A stretch of DNA of 64,000 nt from Siderastrea radians. Taxonomy: Eukaryota > Cnidaria > Anthozoa > Scleractinia > Rhizangiidae. The position numbers and the translations under genes are program-made. How positions within the stretch are numbered: the stretch's first letter is position 1; every line of letters begins with the position of its first letter. Where the stretch lies: NCBI GenBank assembly GCA_964017195.1, contig OZ024891.1, positions 10,505,458-10,569,457 on the forward strand. Direction: 5' to 3'. This document shows, piece after piece, positions 48,701 through 58,319 of the stretch. The notes beneath the pieces are model-generated. The model searched no databases and was not told the DNA's origin. It saw only the letters and a program-made list of their open reading frames with translations.

Positions 48701-50675
48701 CCAGTCTACGACTGTCCGGCTGTTCCCGCGGTTTTTATTTTTTATTTTTAATTAAGGGTATTACTCAATGGGATTATTTGATTTATTGACAGGATAACGA
48801 CCAATCAGATAAGTAAGTAGAAACCTCGTGTCGGGCACATGCGGAAAATTTGAATTATTAAATGTTTCTCGGAATTGGGCGCGTTGTTGTTCCACCCGTT
48901 GATTTCTCAGAAAGACAAAGAGTTGTTTACTTCTATGTACAATGAAATCGTTGCAGACTGTCCATCGCATTTATCGCGGTATCGGAGTATATGGTATTTT
49001 GGATCTTGAATAACAATAACTTGTAATGTTCTCTTTTCCGAAATGAGTGTACACCACGAAACTGAGTAAATTCATGCTTTGACGAGGAATTTGTCCCAAC
49101 GCAATGTTAATAATAAGAACAGATGACATGCCTGCATGGATTTGCTCACCAGCACCTTTTTACTCCCGCGGCGAAACAACTGGTCCTTCACTTAGTATTC
49201 AGTTCATGGAGTCAGGATCCCAAATTCAGATTTTACTTTCTTTTAAAGTTAAAGTATCTTCGTTTGTCCAAGACCCGGCTGCCTTTTAATCCTGGATTAA
49301 AACTTAGTAAAGGAGTCTGTTTCTCTTAATTGTCTAAATGCGTTTCTAGTAGCTGCCAATTTTAAGTGGCAATCTGAAAGAGAAATGACATAGAAGAAGA
49401 CTTTTACAGTTCTACATCGCTGAGCTGTAAAAATTCACTATATGACAAAAAAAAAAAAAGCTAACCCTCATTTACCTTAACTTTGTTTTGAGCGACCGAG
49501 CCTGCTCTTGTGTGAAGTAATCGATCATTTAGCAAACTAAAATGGGAATGATGCAATCTTTCTGACATCAGTTCTTCAAATTTTTCACTCATAAAGAAAG
49601 GAAATGTGAAATCCAGCTCGGGTTCAAAAATTACTAAAAATAACTCATCTTAATGGTCAGGAGATAGGCGACTGGGGGCTAACCAAGCTCCATCTTGAAC
49701 CAGTCAGAATCAGCTCTCTAAAATAGATCTCAAAGACAAAAGGCATAGATTAATTTAAAATTGTTTCTTTTACACGAGGAAACTTCTCACGCTATTAAAA
49801 TCGACATTGGTAATCCCTGTGTATGATTATAAAAGACGGAGTTCATGACCAGCCATGATAGTTTTGCCTTCAGAAGCAAAAAGCATTAACAAGTCCATGT
49901 TACCATTAAAGCAGACATATCTTACTTTATATACTAATTAATTGCCACACAGACCGCAACGCTGATAAATGGAAGGGTCACTGAGTTCTGCCCTAAAATA
50001 TAAAACAGAAAAAAATAAATTAGGTCGCATTCGAATTACTGCTAAAACCGGGCCGGGATGCAGAAGCTTGACTCAGATTAGTTTGTTTTTATGGTGCCCC
50101 AAAGAACCTATTAAACACCAGCGTGGTTGAGAACTGATGTTTGCAACTGTTGCATGGTTTAGATATGTCCCTTGAAAGAGTCAATGGTAATGAAATCTAC
50201 GGTTGTTGTTTTATCAATAGAACAAAAATTAACAACACTCAGTAGAAGTCAACTAATTCAACTGTAAGAGTTCTAGTAAGTCTGCCATTGTAATATTGGT
50301 TTGCGAGCAGAACGCAGGCTAGGTGAGTTCATTGCTCCCATCGTGCACTTAGCATTTTCACTAACATACAAACTTCCATAACGCTTAAGAAGATTGAATT
50401 ATCCTCGACTGTCCACATTGCAAGTAAAAAAATGAGTACCTACCTTCGCCGTTCCATATCATTTCTCCTATGTGGATCGAAATCTCTCGATGATCCGTAC
50501 TGCTGCTTCTTCACTGCTTCACCGTGGCACTCGATCGAATCTCAGATGCTTTACATCACTTTGTATCATCTTAGTAGATAATCCAGAGTCTTTCTTTCAC
50601 TGACAAACCTAAAGTTACTTAACTTCGTTAGAATTAAGCTTTTGTTCATCAAACACACCAAACGCACACCAATCG

Positions 50676-51185
50676 TTTGAATATTTGATGTGTTTATATT
50701 GGGACTTGACCTTTGTCGCATGCGTTTTCTAGGAAATCTGGGTGTGATATGGAATTTGAATTCGAGGTAACGGGTGATAAGCTGATGTTGCACAACGCAT
50801 TCACTAACAAGTCGTTAATGTTTGGTTCCAAAAAGTTATTTGGAGGCTAAAAACTGAGAAAGGAAGTATTTCGTTGCTTAAAATCTTTAGGTGGACGGTT
50901 GTGTCAGTAAAGGACTGAAATGAGCATCGGTCTTCAGAGTTATTTTCGATGTTAGTGTGGTTTTTCATGTAAGGTCGGTTTAAATCAACACATTCATAGA
51001 ACCAGTAATAATAATAAGGAAAAGTCTGAGACTTTTTCGCTCGTATGTGTATACATCCACATTAACTTACATTTCGCGACAAAAACAATCGTCGTTCACG
51101 ATTTAAGCCTTCTCAGTACAGTAATGATAAATTGCATGAGCCCAAAGTCTATTTATACAAGATCCTGCTTTTGTCAGTTAAAAGG
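50676..51185. repeat. 3' flank of paralogue 1, duplicated at 56091-56690
   Basis: Collinear with 56091-56690 over ~500 bases (shared blocks: TTGACCTTTGTCRCATGCG, TTTTCTAGGAAA, CTTTTTCG with GTATGT, and ATGAGCCCAAAG). It begins about 620 bases beyond the stop of the 332-codon gene, the same offset as its partner has from the broken paralogue. The whole gene plus flank was therefore duplicated. Confidence 0.65.
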
Positions 51186-51807
51186 TCATTGTACATACGG
51201 TCCTTGGCAAAGAATATTTATTCAGCCACGGTACTCCGTGGAATCCTTTGCCAAGTATATGGAAAGTCAACAAATAATTCAATGTTAAATCGGTTGGTCT
51301 TCGTAGCAATCTGATAAGGGCGACAGAGAATATGCCACATGTTGTAGTCGTTTTCTTTGGCGAATAAACTACAGCTACGTCTAGATGTAGTTTCAAGTCT
51401 CGAAAAAATCATCATTTTGTCCGCAAGTTCAAAAGTAAAATAAAAAGGGGCCTGCATAGCCATAATAACTAGCCAGGGCAAATCAGTCACATGTCGTTTG
51501 GTATTTCATGTCTACGGCTGTGTAACCGTTACACAGCCGGCTTTGCTTCTGGAACTAGAATTTCTAAAATTGATACTGGTGAAGTAATAGGTACATTAAA
51601 TCCCGTATTCAATCGAAGAAACTAAGGTGCTTGGCTATCACTTTGCAAGTTCTGTGCAAGCAAATACACTGAGTCACAACAGGCCAAACTATTGACCAGC
51701 CAACCCATTGACAAAAACTGATATAACACTGAACCAAGAAAAAAAGGAAAGCATTTGACGACCGATCATGTGGTAAATAGAAATGAAGTGAAATGGCCAA
51801 GAACTGG

Positions 51808-52806
51808 CTATTCTGGAAACTGAAGTTGCTTCCACATATCTATCAATACATCAACACATTCGCGAGTCAGCCAACCTTTCAGGTTACCTTTGGTCTCCAT
51901 CACCTCAGCTGCTTCTTGAAGTAATTTCACCGTTATTCGTGGATGAGCATCGACATTCCTGTTCTCTTGTAGTAATTTCATCGCTTCCTCGTACATGTCG
52001 TTCCAGCTTAGCTTTTTCTGAAGCTCTTCCCATTTCTGTCTTGCCGTTTGCTTCTCTTCCTCCGTTTTGGGGAGCCTTTCTACATCGCGACGAATGGTCT
52101 TCACCTTGTAATTGGCGATTGGTGTGTACGACTGTGGAAGTACATACGCGTACATCTTGGCTTGCAGCTGTCGGCTCAATTCGCCCAGACGCAGAGAGGC
52201 TTGTAAATCGGGCGAGATAGGTGGAGGAGCCAGCATTGGTCTTCCTTCCTTAACAGGCAATAGTAGCTTCTGATGTGTATCTTGGAGGTCTTTCACCTCT
52301 CTCTTCAACATTTGATTTTCACTTTGGGTCTTCTCTAGATCTTGTTTCACACTTTCCATCTCCCCAGACACTATCTCTAAATGCTCCCGTAAATTTATGT
52401 TCTCTTCTTCTTGGGCCAGCTTTGCTTTGTCTAGCTCTTCGACTTCCCTCTCGACACGATCAAGCTTCCCCTCGACATTTCTGAGCTTGTCTTCTAAGCC
52501 TTTCTTTTCAGTTTCCAGCTTGCTGATTCTGGACTTGAGCTTTGTAATCTCTTCGATTCTTGTTTTCAAGGCGATGTCTAACCTTTTGTTTTTGTCCTCG
52601 AGTTCTTTCATGGCTTTATGTAACCGCGATATCTCTTCATTCTTCTCCTCGATTTTTTCCTTTAGAGACTCAATTTCATCGCCGTGTTGACTGATTATTA
52701 GCTCGTTTATTTGTTCCCGCTCGAAGGACGTTGGTCCCTGCACTACGCTTAGAATAGCTGTAGTTGGACGACGATGTTCAATCAATCTCAAATGGTCTTC
52801 TCCCAT
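51808..52806 (-). CDS. Coiled-coil protein with HEPN-like C-terminal domain, paralogue 1
   Basis: An uninterrupted 332-codon frame. After ~45 N-terminal residues, residues ~45-185 form a heptad-rich coiled coil (IESLKEKIEEKNEEISRLHK and onward). A proline-rich linker follows (~187-205), then a C-terminal helical domain (~206-332). This domain is shared with the two neighbours at 57298-58319 and 61230-62234. Conserved features are LGEL-RQLQ-KMY, YK-K-I, a W-EL-KL-W stretch, RNVDAHP (residues 283-289) and KGNLKGWL followed by MWKQLQ at the end. R283-x4-H288 fits the RX4-6H signature of HEPN nucleases, so an RNA-cleaving role is possible but unproven. No signal peptide or membrane segment is present, so the protein is probably intracellular and oligomeric. 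The ATG has A at -3 and G at +4. A TATAAAAG lies ~140 bases upstream. I do not recognise a named family. Confidence 0.8.
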   Translation of the reverse strand: MGEDHLRLIEHRRPTTAILSVVQGPTSFEREQINELIISQHGDEIESLKEKIEEKNEEISRLHKAMKELEDKNKRLDIALKTRIEEITKLKSRISKLETEKKGLEDKLRNVEGKLDRVEREVEELDKAKLAQEEENINLREHLEIVSGEMESVKQDLEKTQSENQMLKREVKDLQDTHQKLLLPVKEGRPMLAPPPISPDLQASLRLGELSRQLQAKMYAYVLPQSYTPIANYKVKTIRRDVERLPKTEEEKQTARQKWEELQKKLSWNDMYEEAMKLLQENRNVDAHPRITVKLLQEAAEVMETKGNLKGWLTRECVDVLIDMWKQLQFPE

Positions 52807-52946
52807 TTTCCTTCGATTCCGCCGGGCTTAAACTAGAATTTCGATCTGCGATGAATATATCGTGTGTCTGTTCGTGTGATGCTGAGCTGAAGTGGCAAAC
52901 CTGTGATGAGGCGATTTTTACCCATGTTACGTGACGTTTACCTTAT

Positions 52947-52954
52947 CTTTTATA
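52947..52954 (-). promoter_or_regulatory. Possible TATA box of paralogue 1
   Basis: TATAAAAG on the minus strand about 140 bases before the ATG at 52806. The spacing would give a 5' UTR of roughly 110 bases. The motif alone is weak evidence. Confidence 0.35.
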
Positions 52955-54624
52955 GATCTACGCATGAGCAGAAAGCTTAAATAAAGCGTCTTTTCTCAGA
53001 AATCACTCCATAGGGGGGTTATAATGATTGTAAATCCACCACACCAGTTCCGGTCTTCTTTCCCTCGTGACTTGACTCGTGAAAGTATTTCAGTATTTCT
53101 ATTGTTCTGTGAAACGGCGTGGACCAATTGCAAGAAATTCCGCACTTCTTATTTAAAATAAACAATTCTGACACTTGATTGGGTGGGTGGTGTTCCACCT
53201 CGGCTTGGCAAGTAAATTACCCAGTGAATTGATAATTTTGTAAACTTGAAAGTTGATGGCACAAAGTGTATCTTTTTGGATCTTGATTAGGCGGGTGTTA
53301 AAAAAGTCAAACGCCCGGTAAACTTTTATCTTTGAGGTCGCTAGAATGTTATGAAGGCCAACTAAAACTAACAAATGAACTACCTCATTTCATTTGGTTG
53401 TGAGTGGGTTTGAGGGTAAATACCGTCCTAGAGATGCAAAAACTACGATGAGTCAGCAAGTTGCGAAATTGAAACTACCTAAACTGGCAATTTTTTTATG
53501 ATCAGTGAGCGTTTCCTCACGCAGCGAACCTGTTTTGAAAACTAGACAGTTGGCGATTGTAGACGTACCAGCTTGGGGATAACGGTTAAATTTTTTTTCT
53601 ATTTGCCCCTCAAAACTAACGCAATTAGCTAATTGTCATGGTAAGGCCTGATAAAAGCTAGCTTTGCAAAGGTGACAGGAGTTTAAAATTCTTTTCTAGT
53701 TTAGGAACTGTTTCTTGTAGACGTAAGATTATGCGCGTAGTACTGTACGTTTACGAATACTCGAAATAGCTTACGTGGCTCATAGGAAGACTAACCCCGT
53801 CAGCAACCACTTTGGGAAACGGAAAAGCTTATATTCTATATACAGCATTTGATGTGGAACTGAGCGGGATTTTATGAAAGTAGACGTTGAAGGGAGAATT
53901 AATTGTGTTTTGTTAGAATGCTTGGCTTATTGCGACCTCGAGTGATACCTGTTGGGCTTATTTTCGCGTTGTTTGGTGATCTGGTTTAATGTATCGACAG
54001 ATACCGTCCAATCACAAGCAAGCGTGGCAACTTCGTAACACAGAGATGCTTGAATAATCTATCTATATCTCATCGGGGGTTTAAACCAGTTGTGCTGGGA
54101 TAAAAGAAAATTGCGGCCATCATAATTCTGGTATATATGTTACAATTTCTGTTTTATTTCCATTGCAAACCGGAACAATTCAGTTGAAACTAATGCCCTC
54201 CAAACTGTTGGCTGACGGAATCAGTTATGTCTAGCTTGTTGCAGAATTTCATAAGGCCTGACACGTTATTGACATATTCAAATAAATGCTATTGCCCATT
54301 TCTAGGAAAACTGTTGTGCTTTCTCGGAAAATGGTAAGGCCATCTACTGTGTCTGAACTAGCTTGGTCTGAAAGCACACAGACTTTTCTTGGAGATTGCC
54401 AGAAGTTGATCTCAACTAATAAGTATAACTACATCATTCCACGGTTGGAAAAGATATGTTGAACCTTTGTTTTGTCATTATGTCGAACGACGCGCTCTAA
54501 ATTGGAACGTTATGGCCTATGTGTAATCTCATGAATTGGGAACGTAACACTTTGTTAGGAAAGGAGTTGGTAATGCTTAAAATATCTTGAATTTGTCGGG
54601 GCAATTTTAGAAAATGCATCAAGT

Positions 54625-55118
54625 AGAATTGACTCCCGGAAACTCGATCCCTCGGTAACTCAAAGCTCGCACTAACTCGAACCAAAATTGATTTCCCCTG
54701 GATTTGCTCCACACATTTACTATTATTTTGAACCCTCGATATCTCGAACCTCCCGCTTACTCGAACTGAAATCCTGTTCTCTTCAGTTTATTTCCTTTAT
54801 AATAACTCGAACCTCGTTCGTCAAAGTGTAATGAGACAAAACATTCTCCAGAACACTGAATTTATTTTGAATCAATTTTCGAAAAATTGAGAAACATTGT
54901 ATTTTAAAGTGTCTAATTGTCGTTTGCGTAAATTTCTTTAGTCTCCTGGTGATTTGGTACTGTACACAAGACATGCCAGTTCTTCCTGCGAGAATACATG
55001 TGATAAGTGGTATGAGCAGGAATCCAGCCCCCCCCCCCCCCCCCGATAACTCGAACTCCCGATAACTCGAATCTTTTTTGGTTTCCCTTGAAGGTTCAAG
55101 TTATCGGCAGTCAACTGT
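54625..55118. mobile_element. Tigger/pogo-like non-autonomous element
   Basis: The right end GATAACTCGAA blocks then TTATCGGCAGTCAACTG-TA and the left end TTGACTCCCGGAAACTCGA are inverted variants. Many internal repeats of a TAACTCGAAC motif occur in both halves. TA flanks and a CAGTTGACT-type terminus suit the pogo branch of Tc1/mariner. The left end is degraded, and no transposase is present. Confidence 0.5.
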
Positions 55119-55771
55119 ATTTACTCAGTTGTGAATAAGAAGACGGGTAAATTTGTTCCAATATCACAGGCAGTTTATTTTCTTTTCCTTGGCTCGTCTT
55201 GTAGAATTTTGTTTCTCATTTTCTTCTCTCGTGAGGGTAAACGCGCAATCTCACCCTTAATTGCAGCGGTTGTTCAGACCAATCGACCTTGGAGGCAAAC
55301 GTGGTTAAGTTTTTGCACCATTGAATGTCAGTAATATAATCAGTTAATTCTAGTTCCTCGTTATACCAAAATGCAACAGTTTTACTATAGACAAACGGGC
55401 GCCTATCTACAAGGAGCATGCACATGTACTTTACACCAAGAAAGATCGGTACTAGGTTATACTAGACCAAGGGAAGTGGTATATAATATCTTGGTCAGAA
55501 ATGAAAGCAAATTCAGTCGTCTTTCATTACTTCACGCTTAGCAAGTGCCCTCGAATTTACCCACAACGTTGCTTATTTACCCCTTATGTTTGGCTTAAGA
55601 TTGGAAAATTGAGTAGTTCACTGAAATAGATGCAAAACACCGTATTTTCAATGGGTAGTTTGTGCTGGGGTAATTTACCCCTTTTCACTATCTGTCTGGT
55701 GTTCTTAAAAGATTTATTTATACTCGAAATTATGGAGCTTAACGGTCGAGGCGACGTCATGTCACATCGAC

Positions 55772-55970
55772 CGTTAAGCAGAAAATTGCCCAAAACGGCC
55801 TCTAGAAGCTCGGAAAAGCGATAAAAACACAACAAACACACACCAGGTAAGGTTTTTCAAACTTTATTTCAATTTTAATTATTTTCGGCGGAAAACCGCC
55901 GATTATTTTCGATCGAATTTCAGCTCCATACAAACTCTCATATTACGCTTTGGTTACCTGTGCTGCAATT
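55772..55970 (+). repeat. Dispersed repeat shared with 33865-34110
   Basis: This second copy carries AAAATTGCCCAAAA, GCGATAAAAACAC, a T-rich middle, CCATACAAAC and GGTTACCTGTG in the same order as the copy in MRPS7 intron 2. It includes a small hairpin GGCGGAAAACCGCC. Confidence 0.45.
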
Positions 55971-56090
55971 CAAGCGAATCTCAACATCTTAGCAGAAATG
56001 GTCGGAAGTAGTCCATAGTCTGTCGTTCTCTATAACCAACCTATAGCTATAAACGTCAGTACACGCCATAGCACCCTGTCCATGGAAATT

Positions 56091-56690
56091 GTTTGAATTA
56101 TTTCAAATGTTTACCTTGGGAGTTGACCTTTGTCACATGCGTTTTCTAGGAAAACCGAGTGTGATATGCATGGAAATCGAATTCTAGGAAAAGGGTCTTA
56201 AGTTGATGTTATGCAACGCTTTCACTGATAGATGTCGTTTAACGGTTTCAAAACTATATTTTCAAGGCTAAAACCTTGGAAAGGAAATAGTTCGTTTCCG
56301 AAACATTGTGTCCACTGACAAATGGACAGTTGTGTGTGTCAGTTTAGCGCTGAAGAAGAGCGGTCGACCAGCAGGCATTTGTAAACGAAGTGAATTTTAA
56401 ATGAACAGTGTTGCTCCAATTTAACTAGTGCAAAAGGTTATACGTTGTTATTCATTTCGGTAGTGTAGTCTTGAATGTTCAATTTAAACCAACACATTCG
56501 TTGAGTTTAGTTGTAAAAATCCCAGGCTTTTTCGTTTGTATGTATATACACGTCTATATTATTTTACATTTCTCGGCAAAGGGAATTATCGCCCGACATT
56601 AGCAGTCTCAGCCACGAAGATAACTTTTATGAGCCCAAAGAATAGTCGTGCAAAATTCTGCTTTTTCAAGTTTTGTCATAATCAATGTCT
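56091..56690. repeat. 3' flank of paralogue 2, duplicate of 50676-51185
   Basis: Diverged but collinear copy of the segment downstream of paralogue 1, starting about 610 bases beyond the stop of the broken paralogue. It supports tandem duplication of a ~2-kb or larger unit. Confidence 0.65.
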
Positions 56691-57297
56691 TGTTCTTAGT
56701 AGAAATTAGTACTTTGTAGCGCAAAGAAATGAGGGAGCGAAAGGATGCGCTAAAGTACCCAATAAATGCAACTTCAAAATTCAACTACTGACTAACAAGC
56801 AGCAATAAATTCAAGCCATGTCTTTTGATGCTTCATTTGTACGGATATCGAAGAAATGTTGATTTTCCTGAAATCCACATTGTCCTTTAGTGGCATGTCT
56901 TTAAACAACATGTAATTGACATGTTACATTCAATTCGTAAAGATGGACTGCATCAGAAGTCTCTTCCCCCAAACAACGTTTGGACAATTTTGCTCGTGTT
57001 TCGTCGCTCGATCTTTGTCATCTTGGGTAATTATAAATAGCTACTGGTCTAAACTTTTGAATTCTCATTTCTCTCTCTTGGTTCTTTGTGTACAGAAATG
57101 TATTTGTGTTCATTAATTCGCAAACTCCTACAACGAAATACCATCTCTCGTTAACGGTTAAATTGTAACGCAAGCTTGACCCACCACAGCCATCAATTTC
57201 GCTGTATCGCAATCCTAGTATATTCTACTTTAATTCAGTAAAAGCAAAGAAATGTCATTTTCTAGCGTAGACAAAATCAGACTAAAATTAAGGAACC

Positions 57298-58319
57298 TTA
57301 CTCCATAATCTGCAGTTGTTTCCAGATAGATACCAACTCGAGGACACGTTTCAACGAAAGCCATCCCTTGAGGTTCCCTTTCGCATCCATCATTTCAGCC
57401 GCTCTGTTCAGACCATCCTCCGTTAGTGGGCTGGGATAAGCATCAAGATTTCTGCTATCTTGAAGCGCTTTCATCGCCTCTTCGTAAGCCTCGTCCCATT
57501 TGAACTTTCCGTTGAGCTCATCCCACCTTTTCTTGGATCGTTCCCTCTCTTCTGTCGGTTGAGGAAGTTTCTCCAAATCGCAGCGAATGTTCTTCATCTT
57601 GTAGTTCCTACTGGACGAAAACGAATTCGGAAACACAACCTTGTACATCTTGTTCTGGATTTGACGACATAATTCTTCCAGAGACAGAGAGGCATGCAAT
57701 TTGCGATCGGCTATTTGCAAATGCCGCGGTAATAGAGGATGAGTTATTTGGCGTGCTTCCCTTTGAAGAGCCACAGATGGCGGTATCTCCTTGTGTTGTG
57801 ATTCTCGTATCTCCCTTATTTCCTTCTTCATTGCTTGGTTTCTGCTCTCCATCTTCCCCGATACTTTATCAAAATTCTCTTGCAATTCCATATTTTTCTC
57901 CTCTTGAGCCATTTTTGCTTCGCTCAACTCTTTGATGTCATTCTTCATGCGATTAACCTTCACTTTAACGGACCGCAACTCGTCTTCCAGTTTCTTCCTT
58001 GTCATTTTCAAGTCGACCGATTCTGAACTTGAGGGCTTTTATCTCTTCGTTTCTAGATTTAAGCGCCACGGTAAGCTCTTGGTTTTGCTCTTCGAGAGCT
58101 TCCAGGGCTTTGCGTAAATCGACGATTTCTTTATTCTTTTCATCGACTTGCTTTTTTGAGGGACTCGATCTCCTCACTGTGTTGACTAACCAAAATCTCG
58201 TTCATTCTGGCGCGTTCTTGATACACCTCTCTTCTCAGTGTAACATTTATTCCCAGTCAAGCCGCTGCCATCGGATCGACATCTTCGCTTATCTGTCTAA
58301 TCTGTTCTTCGGTGATCAT
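57298..58319 (-). pseudogene. Coiled-coil/HEPN-like paralogue 2, disrupted
   Basis: It is homologous to 51808-52806 along its length, but the frame is broken three times. From the ATG at 58319 there is an in-frame TGA after about 20 codons (near 58257). A one-base shift lies in an A-rich run near 58155, so that QVDEKNKEI continues in another frame. A second shift near 58000 lies between the RIGRLEND segment and KKLEDELRSVK. The C-terminal domain is otherwise complete and ends MWKQLQ-like (IWKQLQIME). Its motif reads RNLDAYP, so the histidine of RNxxAHP is tyrosine (57436-57438). Three lesions plus loss of the key residue favour a pseudogene. The homopolymer shift alone could be an assembly error. 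The intact 237-codon 3' frame might still make a truncated protein. Confidence 0.75.

Larger units (their letters stand above)
37929..50675. other. Gene-poor stretch with mobile elements
   Basis: I see no supported multi-exon gene here. Recognised structures are the Harbinger-like MITE (39016-39936), the large palindrome (41041-42886), a 70-base palindrome (43258-43330), a two-copy tandem repeat (44715-45035), a weak orphan exon candidate (45722-45801), a short palindrome AACCGGC to GCCGGTT at about 46720-46750 and a TIR-bounded element (46475-48700). The rest is AT-rich sequence without recognisable content. Confidence 0.45.
52955..57297. other. Spacer between paralogues 1 and 2
   Basis: No exon is supported. 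It holds a pogo-like element (54625-55118), a dispersed repeat (55772-55970) and the duplicated 3' flank (56091-56690). The remainder is AT-rich and unremarkable. Confidence 0.5.

Noticed and set aside
51939..52690. Plus-strand frames opposite paralogue 1 (also opposite paralogues 2 and 3)
   Set aside because: Ser/Phe-rich shadows of the acidic and lysine-rich coiled coil on the other strand.
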